Positions 1-5,510 are shown, counted from the first letter of the stretch. The stretch is 5,874 bases of DNA from JAPUDQ01 sp964532145 (GCA_964532145.1 CAZHGM010000038.1:1-5874); one strand, 5' to 3'. Made by a program: numbers and translations. The notes: generated from the sequence alone by a model not told the origin.

Positions 1-311
1 GAGCCGGCCGTCGTGCGCTCCGTCCAGGTGGCACCGGAATCTGAGGAGGTGTAGAGGGAGCCGCCCCATACCACCGCCGCAAGCTTGCTGCCGTCGCTGG
101 AGCTGGCGATGGATTGCCAGCTGCTCTGGTCTCCGATCAGATTCGTCCCCGCCTTCTGCCACGCGTAATCACCTGGCGCCGCTTGTGCTATCTGCGCCAG
201 CGCGCTACCCATCACAACAAACGCTGTCAGTAGCGTTGCTATGCGTTGCCACAATTTGGCCTGTGTATGCTTTTTAGTATTCACCCCTAACTTAAATGCG
301 ACCGCTCTCAT
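1..311 (-). CDS. Secreted Asp-box (BNR-like) repeat protein, N-terminal fragment
   Basis: The frame is open from an ATG at 309-311 to the left edge, giving 103 residues of a longer protein. The start is firm: an in-frame TAG lies three codons upstream and AGGGAG sits 9 bases before the ATG. Residues 1-23 are basic. Residues 24-39 form a hydrophobic core ending in alanine-rich cleavage sites (SALA|Q near 39 or AQA|A near 44), so the protein is probably exported. After it come WQSIASSSDGSKLAAVVWGG (65-84) and SSDSGATW (89-96), which fits the Asp-box pattern S-x-D-x-G-x-x-W of beta-propeller folds (sialidase, YCF48-like). This is probably the first of many units of about 40-45 residues. The function is unknown; a surface or extracellular propeller is an inference. 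Bases 1-180 are about 67% GC, well above the rest of the window. Two promoters and a dyad lie upstream. Confidence 0.85.
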   Translation of the reverse strand, partial: MRAVAFKLGVNTKKHTQAKLWQRIATLLTAFVVMGSALAQIAQAAPGDYAWQKAGTNLIGDQSSWQSIASSSDGSKLAAVVWGGSLYTSSDSGATWTERTTAG

Positions 312-320
312 GCACTTCTA

Positions 321-326
321 CTCCCT
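321..326 (-). promoter_or_regulatory. Shine-Dalgarno of the Asp-box protein gene
   Basis: The minus strand reads AGGGAG, 9 bases before the ATG at 311. It supports this start and shows that this gene, unlike uvrC, has a conventional leader. Confidence 0.65.
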
Positions 327-378
327 CTATTTAGTCGTCTCTTTCTTTTTGTTTGCTCGCATCAAACAATTGCTTTTA

Positions 379-407
379 ATTATTATGGTTATGGTTGGGC
401 TTGTCAA
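379..407 (-). promoter_or_regulatory. Promoter P1 of the Asp-box protein gene (TTGACA-17-AATAAT)
   Basis: On the minus strand a perfect TTGACA (402-407) is followed by a 17-base spacer and AATAAT (379-384), a 5 of 6 match to TATAAT. Transcription would begin near 372, leaving a leader of about 60 bases that contains the Shine-Dalgarno. It is the best sigma-70-type promoter in the window. It points at the gene at 1-311 and lies directly downstream of an inverted repeat. Confidence 0.7.
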
Positions 408-409
408 TA

Positions 410-440
410 GTTTCACACTAGAGATATACTTTTGTGAAAC
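410..440. promoter_or_regulatory. Perfect 8-base inverted repeat, candidate operator or leader hairpin
   Basis: GTTTCACA (410-417) and TGTGAAAC (433-440) are perfect reverse complements separated by 15 bases, so the centres are 23 bases apart, about two helical turns. The repeat begins 3 bases upstream of the P1 -35 box and lies downstream of the expected P2 start. It could be the operator of a dimeric repressor or activator, or a hairpin in the P2 transcript. No uridine tract follows on either strand, so it is not an intrinsic terminator. The arms face the opposite way from a CRP site (TGTGA-N6-TCACA), so CRP is not implied. Confidence 0.5.
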
Positions 441-459
441 TGAATTCATTAAAAGCTGA

Positions 460-488
460 ATTATAGGTAGAATGCATGATACTGACAC
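460..488 (-). promoter_or_regulatory. Promoter P2 of the Asp-box protein gene (GTGTCA-17-TATAAT)
   Basis: The minus strand carries a perfect TATAAT (460-465), preceded at 17 bases by GTGTCA (483-488), a 4 of 6 match to TTGACA. Transcription would begin near 453 and the transcript would include the dyad at 410-440. It is weaker than P1 but correctly spaced and in the same direction, suggesting tandem control. Confidence 0.5.
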
Positions 489-525
489 CCCTCAGTTTAT
501 GTTTCGTTTATAACAACATTTCCGT

Positions 526-531
526 TATAAT
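526..531 (+). promoter_or_regulatory. -10 box of the candidate plus-strand RNA
   Basis: A perfect TATAAT on the plus strand would place transcription start near A538. There is no good -35: the best candidate at 17 bases is TTCGTT, a 2 of 6 match, and there is no TG extension. The call depends on the terminator found downstream. Confidence 0.4.
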
Positions 532-537
532 ACCCAA

Positions 538-651
538 AGCCTGAATCGATTAGCTTGGACTGCATCAATCGCAAGCTAGGGACAATCTGGTTCCACGATA
601 GGTCGTATAGGTGCACCAATGAATAATGAGGTCAGAAGACTTCGTTTTTAT
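538..651 (+). ncRNA. Candidate small structured RNA of about 114 nt
   Basis: This stretch lies between a perfect -10 box (526-531) and an intrinsic terminator (625-651), both on the plus strand, opposite all neighbouring genes. Its body folds well. TAGCTTG (551-557) pairs perfectly with CAAGCTA (572-578) around a 14-base loop. A second domain pairs TGGT (588-591) with ACCA (615-618), CC (593-594) with GG (610-611) and ACGA (595-598) with TCGT (603-606) around the tetraloop TAGG. I do not recognise a known family: there is no SRP GGAA core, no tmRNA or RNase P signature and no tRNA T-arm. It has no convincing reading frame. It could be a trans-acting small RNA or a fortuitous arrangement. Its existence as a transcript is an inference. 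Confidence 0.4.
625..651 (+). terminator. Intrinsic terminator of the candidate small RNA
   Basis: On the plus strand GAGGTC (628-633) pairs with GACTTC (638-643), with one G-U pair, around the loop AGAA. The stem extends by U-G, A-U and A-U to 9 pairs (625-646), and bases 645-651 are TTTTTAT. On the minus strand the G-U becomes an A/C mismatch and no T-run follows, so the hairpin is oriented for the plus strand. Confidence 0.55.
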
Positions 652-738
652 TGGCATGAAAATTCTTGAAGTAGCAATAGGTTAAGATATGACGTACCAA
701 ATTACCTCCCAGGGGTTTTAGAAAGCTTTTGTATGTTG

Positions 739-1455
739 TTACAAGTCTTTGATCCACGCCTCAAGCTCTGGTAGAATCGATCCAATATCTTGTATATTGA
801 CGTTATAAAACTTTTCCAGCTGTTTCGTTTCAACTTCCGGCAAATCACGGTAGGCATGCTTCAAGTCATAATCTGTCTTTGCTTGCCAGCCATGCTTCAG
901 TCGTAAAAACTTTGTTACATATCGTAGGATAAGATGATAATAGTACAGTATCTCAAGCGGTTTACTACGCTTACTACTTTTAATAAGAGAAAGTTTGATG
1001 AGTTTATAATAGCCATCAAGTCTTTTATGAGCTTCGTCGACATTATCATCTCGGAGTGGATACACTCGAAAATCAACGACCTGTTTCTTATCAAAAATCA
1101 CTGTAGCATCGTCAACACCCTCGACTAACTTCACTTCACGACTGATACCTTGCGTATTGACGTCGATCGTCAGAAAGTCACTCATGCCCTCGAGATGATA
1201 GGTGGTATGTCCTAGCTCACCACTGTTTTTCATCTCATAGCGAAAATCTATTGGTGCAATTTCAGCCAGAACGGCTTCTATACAATGGTAAATTGTGAAG
1301 ATTTTGTCATCATCAACGCTCAGCCATACGTCGATATCAGAATATTCGTCATCATAGCCTTGCGCGATAGATCCCTCAATCCAAAGCGCATAAACGTCAT
1401 CGCGTTCAATCAGACGTTTGTGCAGATGCTCAATTATTCTTTGCTTATTATCCAC
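739..1455 (-). CDS. Nucleotidyltransferase-fold protein, MNT/aminoglycoside-type
   Basis: This protein of 238 residues has the polymerase-beta-like nucleotidyltransferase signature. GS stands at 28-29, the metal-binding pair is in SDID (D40, D42), and a likely third carboxylate is D98 in the strand FLTIDVN. Residues 1-100 form the catalytic domain; the mainly helical C-terminal half (about 140-238) resembles the accessory domain of antibiotic nucleotidyltransferases. The family transfers a nucleotide to a small molecule, protein or RNA; the substrate here cannot be told. It is longer than typical MNT antitoxins, and no HEPN partner is next to it. The start is GTG (1453-1455), the only option after an in-frame TAA five codons upstream (and there is no internal ATG before the GS motif). 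No Shine-Dalgarno precedes it, only an A/T-rich leader. It begins 26 bases after the solute-binding gene. The gene is AT-rich relative to its neighbours, which fits an accessory gene. Confidence 0.8.
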   Translation of the reverse strand: MDNKQRIIEHLHKRLIERDDVYALWIEGSIAQGYDDEYSDIDVWLSVDDDKIFTIYHCIEAVLAEIAPIDFRYEMKNSGELGHTTYHLEGMSDFLTIDVNTQGISREVKLVEGVDDATVIFDKKQVVDFRVYPLRDDNVDEAHKRLDGYYKLIKLSLIKSSKRSKPLEILYYYHLILRYVTKFLRLKHGWQAKTDYDLKHAYRDLPEVETKQLEKFYNVNIQDIGSILPELEAWIKDL

Positions 1456-1481
1456 AATTTTATTTATTTGTTAGTCACGCC

Positions 1482-3275
1482 TTACGGTGACGTATATCGC
1501 CACGACTTGTTTGCTGCCCACAACTGAACCGAGCGATAACGGTCGGTACGATTGACGACGGCTTCATTGCTTTGCAGTGCATCAACGCTTTCAGATGTCA
1601 CGTAGTGAAGCTGAGGCTGGTACAGCGCGACCGCTGGCGCATCCCCTAGCCAAGTGGTGACAAATAACTCATACTTTGGAATCCGACCCGCCATATCGAG
1701 CCGGAGCTGAGCACTTGACAAGGCCTCGCTTGCAATAGAAGATTTGTAATTAGACAAATTGAGCCCGCGTGGATCAGCCTGTGACGAATGCCAATAGGCG
1801 TACACATCAGGATCGGCACCGAGCTCCAGCTCATACACAAACGCATCATACGCCCGTGGCAACACGACAGTTTGCTGGACATCAGCTGGAGTCACAAGCT
1901 TGAGATTGACATTTGCTCCCAGCTGCTGCCATTGGGTTTTGAGTTCTTCTGCAACCACAGGGTAATCCCCTGATTTGATCGTCACGAGATTTATTGTCAA
2001 CGCCGCACCGTCTTTGACGCGTGTTTGGCCTTGGAGCTTCCAGCCAGCCTGATCGAGGATTGACCGTGCTGCGCTCAAGTCAAAGTTTGCCTGCCGCTTA
2101 CTACTTGCTGATGAGAGTTGCGAGTTTGCAAGAGGCCCTTCTAACCGAGACGCGTAGTTATGCAGCTTCGCAATAATCGCATTCCGGTTTGTACCCGTCA
2201 CAAACGCCTTGCGAACAGCGGCATCAGAAAACATTGAGCTGTCGTTGTTCAAAAACGCGAACACACCATCAAGAATATGCGTCTGGTACACGATCGCATC
2301 CTGTTGCTTGTCCATAATACTTTGGAGTTCATCACTCGTCAGGTCTGCTCCCCCATTAATTTCTTGCCTCAGAAACGCCGTTTTAATAGCTTCAGTGCTG
2401 TTAAAAATATGGAGCTGGAATCGTTCCAGTTTCGGCGCACCCAGCACAAATTGCGGATTTCGCTCCAGGTACACGATCATGCGACCTTCATCGGGGTTAA
2501 TAACTTGTATGCGCTTAAACATAAATCCGCCCGATCCTATCGGCTGGCGATTAAAATCAGCTTCACGTAATCGTTCTGGTGGTGTTGCTCCAAGTATGTG
2601 GCGCGGCAAAATCCCAAACGTCAAGGCATGTGGGAACGCCGCATAGGGACGTACTAGATCAAACGCCACGCTTGTCTCGGATAGCTTGGTAGCTTTTACC
2701 TGGGCCCAGCTATTGTGAAGCGGTGAGCGCACGAGCGGATTTTTGATCAAATTCACGGTAAATGTGACATCATCAGCTGTGATCTTCTGTCCGTCATGCC
2801 AAACCACATCGTTTCGCAGATCAACAACGTACCGTTTGCCATCTTGTTCAATGCGCCAGCTACTCGCAAGGTCATTACGAAGATGGGTCGTCGCATCATA
2901 CGAAAGCAGGCTCGCAAATACCAGCCGAGAGGCTGCTTGTTCGGCCTGCGTCCGAGCAAAAATCGGGTTGATTGACTCAAGCGGACCCACAACACCTTCG
3001 GCATATGTACCTCCAGCAACTGGGGCATATAGCGAATATGAACGCTGGTACCCGGCCAGCTGAAATGCACTGATGCAAATCAGGAGACCGACAAACGCCA
3101 GCCACCCTAGCGCATGACGGCGAACCGAACGGATGCTATCCAGACGTGAAACAATAAACCGATTGGCATGTTTAAGCGTCGCAGTCTCAATTTTGCGTGC
3201 ACCACGTCTCAATGACCGGCTTGTGGGTTTTAGATTGCGAAGCCGCTTCCAGCTTTTATCTGGTTGTGCGTCCAC
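1482..3275 (-). CDS. Membrane-anchored extracellular solute-binding protein, family 5
   Basis: This is a 597-residue member of the SBP_bac_5 family (DppA/OppA/NikA type), which captures peptides or other small ligands outside the membrane. Residues 1-54 are strongly basic and presumably cytoplasmic. Residues 55-76 form one membrane helix. The binding domain follows: its entry motif GGTYAEGVVGPLESINPIF is at about 88-106 and the family-typical WHDGQKITADDVTF at about 150-165. The cysteine in the helix (C67, in LLIC) lacks the small residue before it that a lipobox needs, so anchoring is by the helix, not lipid. No permease or ATPase gene is in the window. The start is GTG (3273-3275), 9 bases after the secG stop; AAGGTG at 3281-3286 is its Shine-Dalgarno, and an in-frame TAA just upstream excludes an earlier start. 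Translation coupling with secG is likely. The ligand is unknown. Confidence 0.9.
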   Translation of the reverse strand: MDAQPDKSWKRLRNLKPTSRSLRRGARKIETATLKHANRFIVSRLDSIRSVRRHALGWLAFVGLLICISAFQLAGYQRSYSLYAPVAGGTYAEGVVGPLESINPIFARTQAEQAASRLVFASLLSYDATTHLRNDLASSWRIEQDGKRYVVDLRNDVVWHDGQKITADDVTFTVNLIKNPLVRSPLHNSWAQVKATKLSETSVAFDLVRPYAAFPHALTFGILPRHILGATPPERLREADFNRQPIGSGGFMFKRIQVINPDEGRMIVYLERNPQFVLGAPKLERFQLHIFNSTEAIKTAFLRQEINGGADLTSDELQSIMDKQQDAIVYQTHILDGVFAFLNNDSSMFSDAAVRKAFVTGTNRNAIIAKLHNYASRLEGPLANSQLSSASSKRQANFDLSAARSILDQAGWKLQGQTRVKDGAALTINLVTIKSGDYPVVAEELKTQWQQLGANVNLKLVTPADVQQTVVLPRAYDAFVYELELGADPDVYAYWHSSQADPRGLNLSNYKSSIASEALSSAQLRLDMAGRIPKYELFVTTWLGDAPAVALYQPQLHYVTSESVDALQSNEAVVNRTDRYRSVQLWAANKSWRYTSP

Positions 3276-3280
3276 TAATG

Positions 3281-3286
3281 CACCTT
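3281..3286 (-). promoter_or_regulatory. Shine-Dalgarno of the solute-binding protein gene, overlapping the secG stop
   Basis: AAGGTG lies 5 bases before the GTG start and shares bases with the secG TAA (3285-3287). This decides the GTG start and suggests ribosomes finishing secG reload here. Confidence 0.6.
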
Positions 3287-3509
3287 ACCCGATGAGTAAT
3301 CCGACTAGCACTGACATGATAAATACCACTGCTAACACGATTGTTGCTTCATGCAGACTCTTGTCAAGACCACGGCGTGTTGTAAACAACTCTCCTGAGC
3401 TGCCAAACCCAGCGCCGAGGGTTGCTCCGCGTGCTTGTAGCAGAATAAATGCGATCATAAATACCGCTGACGAGACTGTGATAATGTGTAATAACTTTGC
3501 AATGTTCAT
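3285..3509 (-). CDS. secG: Preprotein translocase subunit SecG
   Basis: This 74-residue protein is a normal-length SecG, the small third subunit that assists the SecYE channel and SecA-driven export. It has two membrane helices (about 4-24 and 55-73). Between them is the family's hallmark loop: FILLQARGATLGAGFG (21-36), then LFTTRRGLDK (41-50), in which ILLQ, GAxLGAxFG and the TRRG turn are diagnostic. The frame stays open far upstream inside the preceding gene, but the ATG at 3507-3509 is the right start: AAAGGAG lies 6 bases before it and the family begins with this helix. The ATG overlaps the TGA of the PF04020 gene as ATGA, so the two are probably translationally coupled. The solute-binding gene follows after 9 bases; as an exported membrane protein it would itself need the Sec channel. 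Confidence 0.93.
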   Translation of the reverse strand: MNIAKLLHIITVSSAVFMIAFILLQARGATLGAGFGSSGELFTTRRGLDKSLHEATIVLAVVFIMSVLVGLLIG

Positions 3510-3895
3510 GTGGTGCTCCTTTGCTGCTTGCGATATGACTCTATTATACCGCTTAGGACGTAATTCGTCAGGCTTACTACCATACCGGCTAATATTGCGC
3601 CGAGAAAGGTAATCTTGATACTTGGCACTAGTGATATCGCGATGTATACCATAATACCGTTCACAACCAGCATAAACAGCCCCAGCGTAATCAAAATCGC
3701 CGGCAATGACAGTATGACGATAATCGGGCGCAAAATAACATTTACCAGTGAAAAAACGAGTCCCGCCAACAGAAAGGTTGCCAATCCGGCACTTGAGGAT
3801 GCAAAATCCCCTGTCGAGAGAATGCGAATTGCGATCCATAGAGCAAGTGAATTAAATAACCATCTCACCAGGAACAGTCCAAATTGCGATTTCAT
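3506..3895 (-). CDS. Four-helix membrane protein, PF04020 (phage holin family 4 / YvlD-like)
   Basis: This 129-residue protein is almost entirely hydrophobic, with helices at about 7-26, 36-55, 58-90 (possibly split) and 96-117 and a short basic tail. The family signature is clear: RWLFNSLALWIA (11-22), NVILRPI (52-58) and LPAILITLGLF (64-74), followed by VVN. Despite the Pfam name, these are widespread chromosomal inner-membrane proteins of unknown function, and nothing here suggests a phage. The chosen ATG (3893-3895) starts with MKSQFG, as relatives usually do. An alternative ATG nine codons earlier (3920-3922) overlaps the uvrC stop as ATGACTAA. Neither has a Shine-Dalgarno, but the chosen one lies 8 bases after an extended -10 box. 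The gene ends in TGA inside the ATGA shared with secG. Confidence 0.88.
   Translation of the reverse strand: MKSQFGLFLVRWLFNSLALWIAIRILSTGDFASSSAGLATFLLAGLVFSLVNVILRPIIVILSLPAILITLGLFMLVVNGIMVYIAISLVPSIKITFLGAILAGMVVSLTNYVLSGIIESYRKQQRSTT
3516..3522 (-). promoter_or_regulatory. Shine-Dalgarno of secG
   Basis: AAAGGAG, 6 bases before the ATG at 3509, is the strongest ribosome site in the window. It lies inside the end of the PF04020 gene and fixes the secG start. Confidence 0.75.
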
Positions 3896-3903
3896 TTGTT
3901 TAT

Positions 3904-3912
3904 AGTATAGCA
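3904..3912 (-). promoter_or_regulatory. Extended -10 promoter of the PF04020-secG-solute-binding unit
   Basis: The minus strand reads TGCTATACT, an extended -10 (TG-n-TATACT), ending 8 bases before the ATG at 3895. Transcription would start about 2 bases before the ATG, giving an almost leaderless mRNA. There is no recognisable -35, as is tolerated with extended -10 elements. It overlaps the uvrC stop codon region. Confidence 0.5.
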
Positions 3913-3914
3913 GA

Positions 3915-5498
3915 TTAGTCATGGAGGTAACGGTAAATATGCTCGCCTTTTGCCTTGCCCATGGCGGCGACTAGCTGCTCCCTGCTGGCTGCTTTCACGC
4001 CAATACCGCTACCAAATGTCGCCACGAGTTTCTTGCGCGTAGCTGGACCAACGCCAGGAATGTCATCTAAGAGGCTCTTGGTCGCGCCTTTTCGTTTGAG
4101 CGTGCTATGGTAGCTGACGGCAAAACGGTGCGACTCATTCCGGATGCGCTGCAACAATTTAACGATCGGACTTTGTTTAGGCAACGTCACCAATACGAAA
4201 TCTTCCGTTGTTTCGATCCCGGCACGAACTCCATCATTTGTGTAGGTATAGACATATTTTGACTCCAATGCCTTACCGCCAAGCGGCATTTGCGTCGGTT
4301 CATCAAATGGATTTTTCTCCTTGGCCCAGGCTCGTATCGCATCGATATCCAAGTTGACATGTGAGCGAGTCATATGCACTACAATCTGCTCATCTCGCTT
4401 TGCTAAGCCGATCGCCGGAATCGCAATCCCCAGTTCATCAAGCACGTCAAGTACTGCCGCTAGCTGGCCCTTGCCGCCATCGATGAGCAACATATCCGGT
4501 TTTGGCCAATCGCTATGCTTGCCGCTAAAACGCCGTCGCATTGTCTCGCTCATGTGTGCAAAATCATTATTGCCAGGTAGCTGCATTTTAAATTTGCGGT
4601 ACTGGCTTTTGTCAGCCAAGCCTTTGGTCGCAACCACCATACTCCCCACATTATTTGTCCCGCTCATATGAGAAATATCGTAGCCTTCGATACGTTTTGG
4701 TATGGCGGGCAAGCCAAGCAAACGCTGTAATCCTGCTAACCCCTGGTCCTTACTGATATCCATAAACTCCCGGTCACCGAACACAATCTGTTGGCTAAGC
4801 TGTTTAAGATCGCGTAGTCGGTTTCTCAGCACTGCCGCTTCTTCGTACTTATGCTCAGCACTATACGTTTTCATATCACGCTCAATCTCGCGAATAAGCG
4901 TTTTACGCTCGCCTTTTAAATATCTCATAAGTTTTTTAAGAGTTTTGTGATAGGCATCGCTTGTGGTTTTTTGTGCTTCGACACCTGGACAAAGACCCAA
5001 ATGATATTGCAGGCATAATGTATTCGGCATACGCTCATGCGTACTATATGGGAACACTCGCCGCAAGTACCTTAACGCTTTTTTGACCGCCCAACCGTTA
5101 TAGTATGGGCCAAAATACGTCGCCCCATCATCAAGCGGCTGTCGCGTAAACGTCACTGCCGGATATGGTTCATTGAGTGGAATGCGGACATATGTCTGAC
5201 TCTTGTCATCACGTAGTAGCACGTTGTAACGAGGCATATAGCGTTTGATCATTTCCGACTCTAAAAACAACGCATCGATTTCTGTTTCTACTTCAATCCA
5301 TTCCGTATCAATTATTTCTGCTACCAGCGCGTCAGTCTTTGCGTCACGTACACGGGATTTCTGGAAATATTGCCGAACCCGATTGCTAAGATTCGCTGCT
5401 TTGCCAACATAAATAATCTCTCCATGCTGAGATTTATGAAAGTACACTCCTGGCGATCTAGGAAGTTCTTTTAATTTGGTTTGCAGCGCATCAGTCAC
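3915..5498 (-). CDS. uvrC: Excinuclease ABC subunit UvrC
   Basis: UvrC makes both incisions around a DNA lesion in nucleotide excision repair, acting with UvrA and UvrB. This 527-residue protein is shorter than E. coli UvrC (about 610). Domains: GIY-YIG nuclease at about 13-98 (PGVY at 16-19, YVGKA at 30-34, catalytic R40, metal ligand E80); UVR helix pair that binds UvrB at about 203-237; RNase H-like nuclease at about 268-465, with D274 in GYDISH, D312, D340 in LLIDGGKGQL and H457 in RNESHRF; helix-hairpin-helix end at about 475-527 (DDIPGVGPATRKKL). All catalytic residues are present. Oddities: the usual four-cysteine cluster is reduced to C162 and C170, and about 60 residues are inserted at 375-434. 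The start is GTG (5496-5498); an in-frame TAA two codons upstream leaves no earlier start. A TATAAT 6 bases upstream suggests a leaderless mRNA. Confidence 0.96.
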   Translation of the reverse strand: MTDALQTKLKELPRSPGVYFHKSQHGEIIYVGKAANLSNRVRQYFQKSRVRDAKTDALVAEIIDTEWIEVETEIDALFLESEMIKRYMPRYNVLLRDDKSQTYVRIPLNEPYPAVTFTRQPLDDGATYFGPYYNGWAVKKALRYLRRVFPYSTHERMPNTLCLQYHLGLCPGVEAQKTTSDAYHKTLKKLMRYLKGERKTLIREIERDMKTYSAEHKYEEAAVLRNRLRDLKQLSQQIVFGDREFMDISKDQGLAGLQRLLGLPAIPKRIEGYDISHMSGTNNVGSMVVATKGLADKSQYRKFKMQLPGNNDFAHMSETMRRRFSGKHSDWPKPDMLLIDGGKGQLAAVLDVLDELGIAIPAIGLAKRDEQIVVHMTRSHVNLDIDAIRAWAKEKNPFDEPTQMPLGGKALESKYVYTYTNDGVRAGIETTEDFVLVTLPKQSPIVKLLQRIRNESHRFAVSYHSTLKRKGATKSLLDDIPGVGPATRKKLVATFGSGIGVKAASREQLVAAMGKAKGEHIYRYLHD

Positions 5499-5504
5499 CT
5501 TTTA

Positions 5505-5510
5505 ATTATA
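5505..5510 (-). promoter_or_regulatory. -10 box of uvrC, positioned for a leaderless mRNA
   Basis: A perfect TATAAT on the minus strand ends 6 bases before the uvrC GTG. With the usual -12 to -7 placement, the first transcribed base is the G of GTG. The upstream hexamer at 17 bases is ACATGG, a poor -35, so the promoter may be weak or activator-dependent. There is no room for a Shine-Dalgarno. It lies in the 42-base gap after the thioredoxin stop, where I see no terminator. Confidence 0.55.

Larger units (their letters stand above)
312..738. other. Gene-free intergenic stretch of 427 bases
   Basis: No convincing protein gene lies here. From left to right it holds the leader and two minus-strand promoters of the Asp-box gene, an inverted repeat, and, on the plus strand, a candidate small RNA (538-651). 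Bases 652-738 follow the nucleotidyltransferase stop; I see no clear minus-strand terminator in them, only a purine-rich GGGAGG at 705-710. The stretch is AT-rich, unlike the GC-rich coding region to its left. Confidence 0.7.

Noticed and set aside
410..440. CRP-type binding site
   Set aside because: The half-sites are inverted relative to the CRP consensus (TCACA outside-in, 15-base gap instead of TGTGA-N6-TCACA), so only a generic dyad is claimed.
241..459. Plus-strand reading frame of 72 codons
   Set aside because: It runs antisense to the signal-peptide region of the Asp-box gene and across both the P1 promoter and the dyad. It has no Shine-Dalgarno and no recognisable protein features.
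632..710. Minus-strand frame of 22 codons from a TTG at 698-700 behind GGGAGG
   Set aside because: The purine box is good, but the spacing is only 4 bases, the start is TTG, the peptide has no distinctive features, and its end falls in the hairpin that functions better on the plus strand.
1473..1490. Hairpin GTCAC/GTGAC at the end of the solute-binding gene as a terminator
   Set aside because: The stem is only 5 pairs and no T-run follows on the minus strand (the next bases are TAACAAATAAATAAAATT), so I do not call a terminator.
2209..2646. Long plus-strand frame opposite the solute-binding gene
   Set aside because: It is a shadow of the strongly supported gene on the other strand. It has no family features, and several other such shadows (for example 2743-3063 and 4321-4671) were dismissed for the same reason.
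3285..3839. A 184-residue version of SecG
   Set aside because: The upstream 110 codons read the PF04020 gene out of frame. SecG family length, the AAAGGAG site and the ATGA overlap all support the 74-residue start.
3506..3895. Prophage or lysis cassette suggested by the name phage holin family
   Set aside because: PF04020 proteins are common chromosomal membrane proteins. No endolysin, capsid, integrase or other phage gene is present.
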